Shown: one piece after another, positions 32,963 to 42,936 of the stretch | Layout: each line of letters opens with the position of its first letter | Position numbering within the stretch: position 1 is the stretch's first letter | Origin: CAXBMB01 sp052078155 | Lineage (GTDB): Bacteria; Pseudomonadota; Alphaproteobacteria; Kiloniellales; DSM-21159 | NCBI GenBank assembly: GCA_052078155.1 | Contig: JBQJBP010000001.1 | Coordinates: forward strand, 2,046,001-2,110,000 | Length of the DNA stretch: 64,000 nt | Direction of reading: 5' to 3' | The notes under the pieces: model-generated | What the model saw: only the letters and a program-made list of their open reading frames with translations | What the model was told of the DNA's origin: nothing | Databases searched by the model: none | Translations under genes and position numbers: made by a program

Positions 32963-34033
32963 ATGGCGGGTCCTTACAAAGATCAGGCAGATGGCCGGCC
33001 CCCTCCTGCCGGCAGGACCAAAAGGTCCGCCATCCTGGGGCGGGGGGCCCACGCACAGAACCTGCAGTTGGATGCAGAGGAACTGGCCGGGAACTTTCCG
33101 CCGCTTCTGCTGGCTGCAGAACGGGTGGCCTCCTCTATCATTCAGGGGGTGCACGGACGCCGCCGGGTGGGCCAAGGTGAGTCCTTCTGGCAGTTCAGGG
33201 TTTACGAACCCGGTGACCATCCCCAGCGCATTGACTGGCGACAGACCGCCAAGAGCGACAGAACCTTTGTCCGGGAAATGGAGTGGGAAGCCGCGCAGGC
33301 CGTTTATCTCTGGCGGGATAACTCCGCCTCCATGAACTGGACATCCGATCCCGGCCTGCCAAGCAAACGCGCCTTTGCGGATCACCTGCTGCTGGCCTTG
33401 TCAGTCCTGCTGACCCGGGCCGGAGAGCGCATCACTCTTCTGGACAGCGGGCAACCACCGCGCAACGACAAGCACGCCCTAGCCAACATGGCCCTGCAGC
33501 TGGCCGTCGACAGCGGCGAGGAACCCAGGTCCAGCAGCAAACCCTCCCAGAAGATCTGGTCGTCCCACGTCGCTCTACCTCCTCAGACCGCGCTGCCCAG
33601 GTACGCACAAACGGTCTGGTTTTCCGACTTCCTGTCGCCACTGGAAGAGATTGAAGGCAGATTGCGGGACTATGCCAAACAGGGCCTGAACGGCCTGTTG
33701 GTCCAGATCCTCGACCCTGCCGAGGCCAGCCTGCCCTATCGCGGGCGGATCCGTTTTGAAGATCTCAGGGGGGAAACGGGCTGGCTGCTGAGCCGGACGG
33801 AAAGGGTGCGGGAAAGCTACCTGCAACGGCTGGCTCTGCAGCAGGAAGGGCTGGAAACACTGGCCCGCAAAATCGGCTGGACCCTGGTGACCTTCCGCAG
33901 TGACCACGCCCCCAAGGCCGCATTGCTGTCTCTCTATTCCGCGCTGAACCATCAGGCCCTGGCCCCGGCCGGTCCCGTCAGTTCCGGCGCAGCGAGCGCC
34001 ACAGGCACCCCCCGCAGCGGTGAGGTGTCCTGA
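32963..34033 (+). CDS. DUF58 domain protein (MoxR partner)
   Basis: A 356-residue protein with the DUF58 signature GRRRVGQGESFWQFRVYEPGDHPQRIDWR (in parts; the conserved Y.pGD..r.IDWr is at about 87-100), followed by TAKSDRTFVREME and a VWA-like fold: WRDNSASM corresponds to a degenerate MIDAS start. Ends with a Pro/Ala/Gly-rich tail. Starts seven bases after moxR and overlaps the next gene by one base, so tightly coupled. Unlike BatB-type proteins, it has no clear membrane helix. Confidence 0.85.
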   Translation: MAGPYKDQADGRPPPAGRTKRSAILGRGAHAQNLQLDAEELAGNFPPLLLAAERVASSIIQGVHGRRRVGQGESFWQFRVYEPGDHPQRIDWRQTAKSDRTFVREMEWEAAQAVYLWRDNSASMNWTSDPGLPSKRAFADHLLLALSVLLTRAGERITLLDSGQPPRNDKHALANMALQLAVDSGEEPRSSSKPSQKIWSSHVALPPQTALPRYAQTVWFSDFLSPLEEIEGRLRDYAKQGLNGLLVQILDPAEASLPYRGRIRFEDLRGETGWLLSRTERVRESYLQRLALQQEGLETLARKIGWTLVTFRSDHAPKAALLSLYSALNHQALAPAGPVSSGAASATGTPRSGEVS

Positions 34034-36843
34034 TGCTGACGCTGGGTCCCCTCGCCTTCGCCAGCCCCTGGTTGCTGCTGTTTTTGGTTCTGTTGCCTTT
34101 GCTCTGGTGGCTGCTGAAAGCCACGCCGCCCAAAGCGCGCCGTCTGCCTTTTCCGGCTTTCCGGCTGCTGTTCGGCCTGGACCCGAAGGAAGAAACCCCC
34201 GACCGCACCCCCTGGTGGCTGCTGCTGCTGCGCATGCTGCTGGTCACTCTGGTGATCCTGGCCCTGGCCAAACCCCTGCTCAATCCGGAAACGGAAGTCG
34301 ATGGCTCCCCCGGACCTGTTGTGCTGGTGGTGGACAATGGCTGGTCAGCAGCCCGGGGCTGGTCAAAACGGGAGGCCCTGCTGTCCCGATTGCTGGTTCA
34401 GGCCGAACGGCAGAACCGGCCGGTGTTGCTGCTGCCCACGGCACCCGATCCCGGCAGCTCTGAAGGCCCTCTTTTCAGCCTGCAGCGTCCCGAAGATCTG
34501 AAATCCGACCTCAGCCTGTTCCAGCCCCGTCCCTGGCCCAGCGATTATGGTCGCCTGGCAGCAGCGCTGGCAGATTTCTCGCCCCCTCAGCGCGGCAAGG
34601 TTTTTTGGCTGAGCGACGGCCTCCTGCCACCGCTGTCTGAGGAAGACCAGACAACGGCAACGGCCCTGCAGGCCCAGGAAGATCTCCTGACGCAGTTACA
34701 ACGGTTGGGCCCTGTAACCCTTCATCTGGACAGCGACGACCAGAAAGCACGCCTGCTGCTGCCTGTGGAAACCGAGGGTCTGGATTTTCAGCTTTCACTG
34801 CTGCGCTTCGGCACTGAAGGCCGGGAAGAGTTGTTTGTTCGCGCCCTGGATGATGAACAGCGCGTGCTGCAACGGATCGCCCTGACCTTTGAAGATGGCG
34901 AACAACAAGCCAGTGCCTCGGTCAAATTGCCTCTGGAACTGAGAAACCGCATCACACGCCTGAAACTGGAAGGTGAGGACACGGTTGGCACCAGCCTGCT
35001 GGTGGATGAACGCTGGCGACGACGCCCTGTGGGGCTGGCGGTGGCCGAAGGCGGAGAAGAGGCCCAGCCACTGCTGTCAGACCACTATTATCTGCACCGC
35101 GCCTTAAGTCCCTTCACGGAAATCACCACAGCCCCTCTGGCGGAGTTGCTGAAACAGCGGCTGGCCATCATCGCACTGCCGGATCTGGGACGCATTCCCG
35201 ACGAAACCCGACAGGCGCTGGCGGCCTGGATGGACGCCGGAGGCCTCTTGCTGCGTTTTGCCGGACCGGACATGACCAATGCGGCCCCCGATCTGCTGCC
35301 GGTGAGATTGCGTCAGGGCAGCCGAACCCTGGGAGGTGCCATGACCTGGGACCGTCCGGCCAAACTGGCTGCCTTTCCTGACAGTTCCCCCTTCTTTGGC
35401 GTCGCCATCCCAGACGACGTCGTTGTCTCGCGCCAGGTTCTGGCAGAGCCTTCGCTGGATCTGGACAGCAAAACCTGGGCCCGGCTGGAGGATGGCACGC
35501 CCCTGATCTCCGCTGAAGCCCGCGGTCAGGGCTGGCTGGTTCTGGTGCATACCAGCGCCAACACAGACTGGAGTAATCTTGCGCTCTCCGGGTTGTTTGT
35601 TGAGGTGCTGCAAAAGCTGGTGGTGCTGAGCCAGGGGGTGGAAGACGGCGGCGGCGAGGTCAGCCTGTCCCTGCCTCCCTTACAAAGTCTGGATGCTTTC
35701 GGGCGACTGCAACTGCCGACCAGCAGCAGCTTGGCCATCAGCCCGGAAGATCTGAACACAGGCCGGGTCAGCCCTCAGCACCCACCGGGCCTCTATGGCA
35801 GTCTGGCCGACAAAAGAGCGCTTAATCTGTCAGATGGCTTGCAGGAGCTGACACCTTTGCCAGCGCCACCGGCAAACGTCAGCCTGGCCAGCTATGCCCC
35901 CCATGACGAACAGCAACTGGGCAGCAGCCTGCTGCTGGCGGCCTTTGTGCTGGCACTGCTGGATCTGATCATCAGTTTGTGGATGCGCGGTCTGTTGCTG
36001 CCCAACCGGGCCGTTGGCACCGCAGCGGGTGCTCTGCTGCTGCCCGGGCTGACGGCTGCCTTTCTGGCGGCTTTGCTGTCCCAGTCTCCGGCCCAAGCCC
36101 AGGAAGGCAAGCTGATTGACGACCGCTCGGCTCTGGCCTCAGCCCGCAACACCCGCCTGGCTTACGTTAAAACCGGCATTCCCGATCTGGATCGTCTGAG
36201 CCACGACGGTCTGGCCGGTCTAAGCCGAACTTTGACTCTGCGCACGGCCGTGGAACCCACCAGCCCCAAAGGCGTCACGCTGGGGGAAGATGAGCTGGCC
36301 TTCTATCCCCTGCTCTACTGGCCGATCGACAATGACCAGCGGGATCTGGACAGTGCTGCCCGGGCCGCCGTCAACACCTACCTGAAAAATGGCGGGACAC
36401 TGATCTTTGATCTGCGGGAGCCCTCCTCCCGCCTGAATTTCCTGGGAGAGACCAGTCCCGGTCAGCAGGCTCTGCGCCGTTTGACCCAGGGTCTGGACAT
36501 TCCGCCCCTGGCCCCCCTGTCCCCCGACCACGTTCTGACCAAGACCTTTTATCTGCTGCAGGAGTTTCCCGGGCGATACAACAACGCCACGCTCTGGGTC
36601 GAACAGCCTGCCGAAACGGATCATGACGGGGTGTCCTCTGTAATCATCACCGCAAATGACTTTGCAGCCGCCTGGGCCATGGATGACATGGCCCGTCCCC
36701 TCTACGCCGTTGTCCCCGGGGGCAGACAGCAGCGCGAACAGGCCTACCGGGTGGGGGTAAATCTGACGCTCTATGCGCTGACCGGGAACTACAAAGCCGA
36801 TCAGGTTCATGTGCCCTTCATTCTCGAACGTCTGGGACAATAG
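34033..36843 (+). CDS. BatA-type / DUF4159 membrane protein
   Basis: A 936-residue protein. The N-terminal aerotolerance-regulator (BatA) region has two helices (about 12-32 and 58-78, LLLLRMLLVTLVILALAKPL, in parts) and is followed by a VWA-like domain (VVLVVDNGWSAARGW, about 96-110). Another helical pair lies at about 634-690. The C-terminal third is a DUF4159 domain (YVKTGIPDLDRLSHDGLAG..LAFYPLLYWPI..NTYLKNGGTLIFDLRE, in parts). It is the central envelope component of the MoxR operon in alphaproteobacteria; function is not established. Confidence 0.82.
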   Translation: MLTLGPLAFASPWLLLFLVLLPLLWWLLKATPPKARRLPFPAFRLLFGLDPKEETPDRTPWWLLLLRMLLVTLVILALAKPLLNPETEVDGSPGPVVLVVDNGWSAARGWSKREALLSRLLVQAERQNRPVLLLPTAPDPGSSEGPLFSLQRPEDLKSDLSLFQPRPWPSDYGRLAAALADFSPPQRGKVFWLSDGLLPPLSEEDQTTATALQAQEDLLTQLQRLGPVTLHLDSDDQKARLLLPVETEGLDFQLSLLRFGTEGREELFVRALDDEQRVLQRIALTFEDGEQQASASVKLPLELRNRITRLKLEGEDTVGTSLLVDERWRRRPVGLAVAEGGEEAQPLLSDHYYLHRALSPFTEITTAPLAELLKQRLAIIALPDLGRIPDETRQALAAWMDAGGLLLRFAGPDMTNAAPDLLPVRLRQGSRTLGGAMTWDRPAKLAAFPDSSPFFGVAIPDDVVVSRQVLAEPSLDLDSKTWARLEDGTPLISAEARGQGWLVLVHTSANTDWSNLALSGLFVEVLQKLVVLSQGVEDGGGEVSLSLPPLQSLDAFGRLQLPTSSSLAISPEDLNTGRVSPQHPPGLYGSLADKRALNLSDGLQELTPLPAPPANVSLASYAPHDEQQLGSSLLLAAFVLALLDLIISLWMRGLLLPNRAVGTAAGALLLPGLTAAFLAALLSQSPAQAQEGKLIDDRSALASARNTRLAYVKTGIPDLDRLSHDGLAGLSRTLTLRTAVEPTSPKGVTLGEDELAFYPLLYWPIDNDQRDLDSAARAAVNTYLKNGGTLIFDLREPSSRLNFLGETSPGQQALRRLTQGLDIPPLAPLSPDHVLTKTFYLLQEFPGRYNNATLWVEQPAETDHDGVSSVIITANDFAAAWAMDDMARPLYAVVPGGRQQREQAYRVGVNLTLYALTGNYKADQVHVPFILERLGQ

Positions 36844-36866
36844 GCTATGGGGAACAGAGCACAGCC

Positions 36867-38978
36867 ATGAACAGCTTCCTCCTCTCCTGGTCGCCTTTGG
36901 TCCCCTGGCCCCTTCTGGCCGTTATGGGGGCTGTGGCCCTGCTGTTGATCTGTCTGGCCTGGTGGCGGAGGGCCGGCTGGTCCCTGTTACCAAGAGCCCT
37001 CTTCCTGACACTGGTGCTGCTGCTGCTGGCCAATCCGTCGCTGGTTCAGGAGCAGCGCCTGGCTCTGCCCGATGTCGCACTGGTGATCCTCGACAAAAGC
37101 CCCAGTCAGGGATTGGGGGAGCGTCCTGAGCAGGCGACACGGGCTCTGACCCAGCTGTCCGATCAGCTCAAACTGCTCAAGAACACAGAAGTTCATTTCT
37201 ATCAGGTTGAAGAACAGGCTCAGGACCTGGCAAAGGGAGGCACTCAGCTTTTTGCCACAGTCAGAAAGGCTCTGGGCGAAATCCCCCGCACCCGTCTGGC
37301 TGCGGTCTTCCTGATCAGTGACGGACAGGTACACGATGTGCCCGCAGACCTGTCTGGTCTTGGCATCGACGCCCCCGTTCACCTGTTACGCAGTGGTGCT
37401 TCAGCTGAACTGGACAGGCGGATCAGCACTGACCAGGCCCCCTCCTTTGGCATTGTCGGTCGACCCGTGACATTCGACGTGCTGGTGGAGGACCTTGCGG
37501 GTGGTCAGGCCAGAGCCAAAGCCGGCGAGCAGGTTCCCGTCACCCTCAGCATCGATGGAGAGGTTAAACAGGAACTCTTGCTGACCACCGGTCAGGCCCA
37601 GGAAGTGACCTTTACGCTGGACCATCGCGGCCCGAACTACATCGAACTGAAAACAGCCCCGCTGGCGGGAGAGCTCAGCGACGTTAACAATCTGACCACC
37701 TTGCTAATCAACGGAGTCAGGGATCGCCTGAAGGTCCTGCTGATTTCGGGAGAGCCCCATCCCGGTGAACGCAGCTGGCGCAACATTCTGAAATCTGATC
37801 CTGCCGTCGATCTGGTGCACTTCACCATCCTGCGCCCGCCAGAGAAACAGGATGGCACTCCCATCAATGAGCTCTCCCTGATCGCCTTTCCCACCCGCGA
37901 GCTTTTTGAGATCAAACTGGATGAATTCGACCTGATCATCTTTGACCGGTATCAGCGGCGCGGGGTTCTGCCATCCATCTACCTGGAAAACGTCGCCCGC
38001 TATGTGGAACAGGGAGGTGCTCTGTTCGGGGCCCTGGGCCCGGCCTTTGCCACACCCCGCTCTCTCTATCGCACGCCCCTGTCCCGGACCCTGCCAACCG
38101 TTCCTACGGGCGAGGTGGTGGAAGGGGGCTTCTATCCTCAGGTCACAGATCTGGGCCAGCGTCATCCCGTGACGGCTGGTTTGCCCGGCAGCCCCAGGCT
38201 GTCGGTGGAGGGCGCGGCCCAGCCCCTGCCCGACTGGGGCCGCTGGTTCCGTCAGGTGGAAACCGATCCGCAAAGCGGCCAGGTCATCATGAAAGGCCTG
38301 AACGATCTGCCCCTGTTGATACTGGACCGCAAGGGCGAAGGCCGGGTGGCCCAACTGACCAGTGAGCAGATCTGGCTCTGGTCGCGAGGTTTCGAAGGTG
38401 GCGGCCCCAACGCAGAGCTGGTTCGTCGGGTGGCGCACTGGCTGATGCGGGAGCCGGAACTGGAGGAAGAACGCCTAACGGCGCGGCTGGACAAAGCCCA
38501 TCTGGAGGTCCGCCGCTACTCCCTGGACAATGAGCTTCCCGAACTGACCCTTACCCTGCCAAACGGCGAAACCCAGAACCTCACGCTGCAGCCGGATCGC
38601 GACGGTCAGGCCCTGGCCCGGGTACCCGTTCGTCAGATCGGCCTCTATCGGGTCAGCGATGGGCAGAACACCGCCCTGACCGCCATCGGCACCCTGAACC
38701 CAAGAGAATACCAGGACCTGCGCTCCAGTCCTGCGGCTCTGGCTCCCCTGCTCCAAGCCAGCGGCGGCGGGCATTTCTTCCTTGAAAATAGTCCGCCCTG
38801 GCACCTGAGAAAGATCTCAGGGGACCGCCGGCTGTTTGGCGACAGCTGGCTGGGTGTCAAAGACCTGGGGCAACAGCAGGTCACCGGCATCGAAAAAACC
38901 AGCCTGATCCCCGGTTTGCTGGCCATTGTGCTCCTGCTCACCAGTTTGCTGATCGCCTGGCGGAAAGAAAGCCACTAA
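36867..38978 (+). CDS. Large membrane protein with VWA/glutamine-amidotransferase-like domain (MoxR operon)
   Basis: A 703-residue protein with two N-terminal helices (about 12-32 and 36-55), one C-terminal helix (about 680-697) and a large extracytoplasmic middle. DVALVILDKSPSQGLGERP has a VWA-like start, and RYVEQGGALFGALGPAFATP with the preceding DLIIFDRYQRRG resembles the class I amidotransferase-like fold found in such proteins, without an obvious catalytic Cys. Last gene of the moxR operon, 23 bases after the DUF4159 gene. Confidence 0.75.
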   Translation: MNSFLLSWSPLVPWPLLAVMGAVALLLICLAWWRRAGWSLLPRALFLTLVLLLLANPSLVQEQRLALPDVALVILDKSPSQGLGERPEQATRALTQLSDQLKLLKNTEVHFYQVEEQAQDLAKGGTQLFATVRKALGEIPRTRLAAVFLISDGQVHDVPADLSGLGIDAPVHLLRSGASAELDRRISTDQAPSFGIVGRPVTFDVLVEDLAGGQARAKAGEQVPVTLSIDGEVKQELLLTTGQAQEVTFTLDHRGPNYIELKTAPLAGELSDVNNLTTLLINGVRDRLKVLLISGEPHPGERSWRNILKSDPAVDLVHFTILRPPEKQDGTPINELSLIAFPTRELFEIKLDEFDLIIFDRYQRRGVLPSIYLENVARYVEQGGALFGALGPAFATPRSLYRTPLSRTLPTVPTGEVVEGGFYPQVTDLGQRHPVTAGLPGSPRLSVEGAAQPLPDWGRWFRQVETDPQSGQVIMKGLNDLPLLILDRKGEGRVAQLTSEQIWLWSRGFEGGGPNAELVRRVAHWLMREPELEEERLTARLDKAHLEVRRYSLDNELPELTLTLPNGETQNLTLQPDRDGQALARVPVRQIGLYRVSDGQNTALTAIGTLNPREYQDLRSSPAALAPLLQASGGGHFFLENSPPWHLRKISGDRRLFGDSWLGVKDLGQQQVTGIEKTSLIPGLLAIVLLLTSLLIAWRKESH

Positions 38979-39166
38979 ATCAGTCCAACGCAGGCAGCAG
39001 GTCCAGCGACACGCACGCTGCCCCTCCTGATAATGACGAACAGGAACCGCTTTACTCTCGCCTAAAGCCAGAAATAGAAAAGCTGCCAAAAACCCGTTTT
39101 TGCAGATACGAAAATCTCTCTCCGTCTAATGCAAGGGGCAGTAGCATATTTTCCGAAAACCTTTTT

Positions 39167-39181
39167 ATTGGTTGAACCAAT
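39167..39181. promoter_or_regulatory. Perfect palindrome, possible operator
   Basis: ATTGGTTGAACCAAT: seven-base arms around one base. The size and symmetry suit a dimeric regulator such as an HTH protein; the nearby XRE gene is one candidate binder. Confidence 0.35.
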
Positions 39182-39223
39182 CTGGTTGCACGCTCTCCTG
39201 CAATGGGAATTCACCTATCGCGA

Positions 39224-39301
39224 GGGGAGAGAGAAAACCGAAGCCCGGATTGAACTTAGGAGTGCCGGGGCAAGAAGGCGCACGCCCTGCCCCCCTCTCC
39301 C
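39224..39301 (+). ncRNA. Possible structured RNA
   Basis: GGGAGAG (39225-39231) can close with CTCTCCC (39295-39301), enclosing GCCCGG (39243-39248) with CCGGGG, and a small GGCG-CAC-GCC hairpin. A GC-rich foldable island inside AT-rich DNA suggests an RNA gene or leader, but I recognise no family. Confidence 0.2.
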
Positions 39302-39917
39302 AATAAAAGATGCTTCAGCCCTGCGGCCAGGAAAAAACTAAAAAATCTATCGCAGAGCCAGCAGGATACACAATTGTATTGAATAATCGCTCGGCAATTC
39401 ACTTGCCGGTATAGCGCATATATTCCTTCCTTTTGATCACGACTTGTTCAGGTAATGTTAACCTTACTTTTCATTGGATAACACTTGCTGCTTGCTGTAT
39501 AGCAACCCTCATATGAAAGATGTTTTTGCTACAAATTGGTGTGTCTGAAACATGTCTCTGGAGACAACCTGGACGCCAATGTAAGGAGAAAACAAAAAGT
39601 TGCAATTCGTTACAACTTCCCGCCAAACGAGACATATGGCTCTTACGCGGCTCCCTCATAACGGGCTGACAGGTTGTGTTTTAAGACTTGCACCAAAAAC
39701 AGACGGCGAAAGCTTCTTTCTTCGATGCAACAAAAACAAAGCACGGCATAGTAAATAGTCGGATCGTTTTGCCCGCTGAGGTCTGTGGGAAAACCAAAAC
39801 CACAGAAACCAAAGAGGCAGGACACACAACACAGGGCGGTCAACATCAGACCAACCAGAGGTTCATCCGCAAAGACGGGAAAATGAACCGAAATTGATGC
39901 AATAGGAATACGTAGAT

Positions 39918-40274
39918 ATGTATCATCAAACAGACATCCACATCGGCCGCCGCCTGCGGGAGCGTCGGATTGCTCTGGGCCTCAGTCAGTCTGAACTGGC
40001 AGAAAAGCTCGGCATTTCCTTCCAGCAGGTACAAAAGTACGAAAGCGGTGCCAACCGGGTCAGCGGCAGCCGCCTCTGGGATATTGCCTCTGTACTGGAA
40101 TCTCCCGTTGCCTACTTCTTTGATGGCCTGGAAGACGGTGTCGAAAGCAGCGCCAGCGAACGCGCACTGGACCGTCAGACCCTGGAACTGGCCCGTGCGG
40201 TCAACTCCATTGAAGACGAAGGCGTCAAAACCCAGCTGGTGCGTCTGGTCAAGGCTTTCGCAAAAGCCAGCTAA
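39918..40274 (+). CDS. XRE family transcriptional regulator
   Basis: A 118-residue protein with an N-terminal Cro/CI-type helix-turn-helix (IGRRLRERRIALGLSQSELA..GISFQQVQKYESGANRVS, in parts, about 9-50) and a helical C-terminal half (SERALDRQTLELARAVNSI..VKTQLVRLVKAFAKAS). This two-part design is common in alphaproteobacteria in small regulators of surface, motility or symbiosis traits. Preceded by a 939-base AT-rich region, consistent with complex regulation. Confidence 0.9.
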   Translation: MYHQTDIHIGRRLRERRIALGLSQSELAEKLGISFQQVQKYESGANRVSGSRLWDIASVLESPVAYFFDGLEDGVESSASERALDRQTLELARAVNSIEDEGVKTQLVRLVKAFAKAS

Positions 40275-40338
40275 GATCGTCCTGCCCGCAGGACAAACTG
40301 CAAGGCAGCCTGGGGATTTGTTGCCCTATAGTCTTATC

Positions 40339-40464
40339 GTCTTACTTGGAACCACGAGGTGATTTCAGATAGGATGTGAAAAAGCCTCTTCTCAAGCTGT
40401 TAGAGGGTGGTCACGACCGAAGCCGAGCGCAAGGCGCTTCTACTTCTGTCGATCACACTCCAGG
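40339..40464 (+). repeat. Interspersed intergenic repeat, subfamily B
   Basis: GTCTTACTTGGAACCACGAG, GTGATTTCAG, GTTAGAGGGTGGTCACGA, GAGCGCAAGGCGCTTC and CGATCACACTCCAGG. It aligns along its length with 44959-45078, and shares block order (AATCAC-GTGAT, TAGAGG..TCACG, AGCGC-GCTTC, CGATCA..CTCC) with subfamily A. Confidence 0.75.
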
Positions 40465-40498
40465 CGGCTGCCAGATCAGCACCCTTCCGGTGCCAAAG

Positions 40499-40530
40499 CA
40501 AAAGCCCTCCTTATCTCCGGAGGGCTTTTT
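40499..40530. terminator. Bidirectional intrinsic terminator
   Basis: AAAAGCCCTCC and GGAGGGCTTTTT pair around an eight-base loop. T-runs on both strands suit the convergent XRE gene (plus) and aminopeptidase gene (minus). Confidence 0.85.
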
Positions 40531-40659
40531 CTGCTTGCGCAGCAAGAAGCTAATCCTGGTACCGCTGACACGGATTAGCGCCTGCACATGACGTCAGGAA
40601 GCAGATAAACACTAGCACCATGACTGCAGTTACAGCTTATCTGCAGGGTCATTCCCTGG

Positions 40660-42489
40660 TTACAAGGGTGCGCAGACCTCATCCAGCCAAGCCGCGGTTT
40701 CCGGATCGACTTTGTCCTTGTGCAGGCTGAGCACCTTCTGGTGATAGTCGTTCAGCCAGTCCCGCTCTTCACCACTGAGAAGGTCCTCATCGATCAGTTT
40801 GCGGTCAATGGGGGCGAAGGTCAGCACCTCAAAGCCCAGCATGGCCTGATCCTGACCCGGTTGTTTGTCCAGCTTGACCACAGCCTGCAGGTTTTCCATG
40901 CGCATGCCATAGGCGTCAGTTTTGTAATACCCCGGCTCGTTAGAGACCACCATGCCCGGCAGCAGCGCCACCTTGTTGGGCATCTTGGAAATGCGCTGCG
41001 GACCTTCATGGACAGACAGATAGGCCCCGACGCCATGACCGGTGCCATGGTCAAAATCCAGACCTTCCTGCCAGAGGAACTGACGGGCCAGGGCATCCAG
41101 CTGGCTGCCTGATGTGCCTTCAGGAAAACGCACCCGTGCCAGAGCAATGTGGCCTTTCAACACCAGCGTGAAGCGCCGGCGCACCTCTTCAGAAGGCTGA
41201 CCCACCGCAATCGTACGGGTAACGTCAGTCGTGCCATCCAGATACTGGCCACCGGAATCCACCAGATAAACATCCTGTGGATCGATGGGACGGTTACTGG
41301 TCTCATTCACCCGGTAATGACAGATGGCGGCGTTGGGACCGGTGGCGGATATGGTATCGAAGGAAAGGTCCCGATAGAGCGCATCTTCCTGCCGCAGTTC
41401 CAGCAGCTTTGCAGCGGCAGACATTTCATCCAGATGGCCTTTGGGGGCTTCGCGATCCATCCAAGCCAGAAAACGGCTGAGCTTGGCCCCGTCGCGCAGG
41501 TGAGAGCGGCGCATGCCGTCCAGCTCCACGCTGTTCTTGGCGGCCTTGGGCAGTTGACAGAGATCTTCGCGCTCCACCAGGTGAGCGCCCGCGCCTTCCA
41601 GGCGATCAAAATGCCAGGCAGACGCGCTGGCCGGATCGATGGCGATCTTTTTGCCCGCCAGCTGATCCAGTTGGGGCCCCAACTGCTCTGGCTCATATAG
41701 AGCAATCTCATTGCCCAGATGACTTCTGACCTCAGGGGAGAGCTTTACCGGGTCAACAAACCAGTCAAGGCGACCGTCCGCATGCAACAGAGCCGCCGAC
41801 AGGACAAAGGGGGTACAAGGCACATCACCGCCACGTACATTCAAAATCCAGCAGATGGATTCCGGCAAGGCAATCACGGCAGCATCCAGCCCTGCCTGAC
41901 GCAGCTCCTGCGCCAGAGCCTGCCGCTTATCCTGTGAGCTTTGACCGCTGTACTGCAGCTCCTGAACGGCCACCGGGCTTTGCGGGGCGGCGGGGCGGTC
42001 CGTCCAGGCCAGATCCAGTGGGTTGTCCTGGCAGGCCACAGCCTGTCCCCCGGCTGCCGCGCAGCTTTTTTTCAGCGCGCGGATCTGACCTTGTGTATGA
42101 ACCCGTGGATCATAGCCTAAACGCGCTTTGCGGCCCTCGTGCCCTTTCAGGTTGGCATCGAGAAAGGCAGACAAAGGCTGGTCGGAGATGTGCCGCAGTT
42201 CGAACAGCGGCACTTCCACCTCATCCCGGGCCTGGATGGTGTAACGGCCATCAACAAAGAGTGCGGCCTGCTCCTTCAGGATGCAGGCCTGACCGGCAGA
42301 GCCGGTAAATCCGCTGATCCAGGCCAGCCGTTCTGCTGACGGGGGCACATACTCTCCCTGATACTCATCGGACCGAGGTACCAGGAAGCCGTCCAGATCC
42401 TGCTTTTCCATTTCCTGGCGCAGCGCCGAGACCCGCCGGGCCTGCGATGTAGTTTGAACGGAAGAGGGATGTGAGGCTGTATCAGACAC
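40660..42489 (-). CDS. Aminopeptidase P family Xaa-Pro peptidase (M24)
   Basis: A 609-residue three-domain aminopeptidase P. Two creatinase-like N-terminal domains precede an M24 catalytic domain with intact metal ligands: YLVDSGGQYLDGTTDVTRT (two Asp), GHGVGAYLSVHEGP (His), GMVVSNEPGYY (Glu) and GMRMENL (Glu). It therefore contrasts with the ligand-less M24 protein at 7663. I place the start at the GTG at 42489, which has GGAG six bases upstream; the frame continues 24 codons to an ATG at 42561. Cytosolic release of N-terminal residues ahead of proline is expected. Confidence 0.92.
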   Translation of the reverse strand: MSDTASHPSSVQTTSQARRVSALRQEMEKQDLDGFLVPRSDEYQGEYVPPSAERLAWISGFTGSAGQACILKEQAALFVDGRYTIQARDEVEVPLFELRHISDQPLSAFLDANLKGHEGRKARLGYDPRVHTQGQIRALKKSCAAAGGQAVACQDNPLDLAWTDRPAAPQSPVAVQELQYSGQSSQDKRQALAQELRQAGLDAAVIALPESICWILNVRGGDVPCTPFVLSAALLHADGRLDWFVDPVKLSPEVRSHLGNEIALYEPEQLGPQLDQLAGKKIAIDPASASAWHFDRLEGAGAHLVEREDLCQLPKAAKNSVELDGMRRSHLRDGAKLSRFLAWMDREAPKGHLDEMSAAAKLLELRQEDALYRDLSFDTISATGPNAAICHYRVNETSNRPIDPQDVYLVDSGGQYLDGTTDVTRTIAVGQPSEEVRRRFTLVLKGHIALARVRFPEGTSGSQLDALARQFLWQEGLDFDHGTGHGVGAYLSVHEGPQRISKMPNKVALLPGMVVSNEPGYYKTDAYGMRMENLQAVVKLDKQPGQDQAMLGFEVLTFAPIDRKLIDEDLLSGEERDWLNDYHQKVLSLHKDKVDPETAAWLDEVCAPL

Positions 42490-42936
42490 CTGAAGCTCCA
42501 GACAGAAGGTCGAAAGAGAAATGCTGCTGACCAAGCTAAAGCGAGTCTGAAGCAGAGCCAAACCTAATCCGGGCCTTTTGATTGGACCGGAAGGAAAAGG
42601 TCCCGTTCATTTTTCCCTTCACCGCCTGTTTCGTCATCTGGTCACGGCAAAGCAACAGCTTTACGAGAGCGCGGACATTGTTAGTAGACACTGTTAGTGA
42701 ACTTTGCATTTTCCTCTTCCCTGCCCAACGGCAAGAACCTCAGCCCATAAACTGATTTATGGAAAGAGAGCGGAAATTCATTCCTTTATTTTCCATTAAT
42801 TATGTTTATGAAAAACAAAGAAAAAACTGCCTGCCAAGCTCTGGACGCAGGGCTGCTCCCCCAGCCTTGCAAGACATGCAGAGACCGCATTGCTGCAGCG
42901 CAACAATAGTAATTATATTTCTCAAAAAGGAGGACT
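42490..42936. other. Intergenic, divergent aminopeptidase / DUF1127 region
   Basis: About 450 bases, AT-rich toward the right (42740-42930), with no gene I can support. Presumably contains promoters for the aminopeptidase gene and for the small-ORF/DUF1127 unit. Confidence 0.5.

Larger units (their letters stand above)
38979..39917. other. Long AT-rich intergenic region, no gene supported
   Basis: About 940 bases between the MoxR operon and the XRE regulator, clearly richer in A/T than the flanks. Short open frames exist but lack coding character. It holds a perfect dyad (39167-39181), a foldable GC stretch (39224-39301) and probably the promoter for the XRE gene. Confidence 0.6.

Noticed and set aside
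39643..39846. Cys/Phe-rich 67-codon minus-strand frame in the AT-rich region
   Set aside because: Composition is that of random AT-rich DNA, there is no ribosome site, and no family is recognisable.
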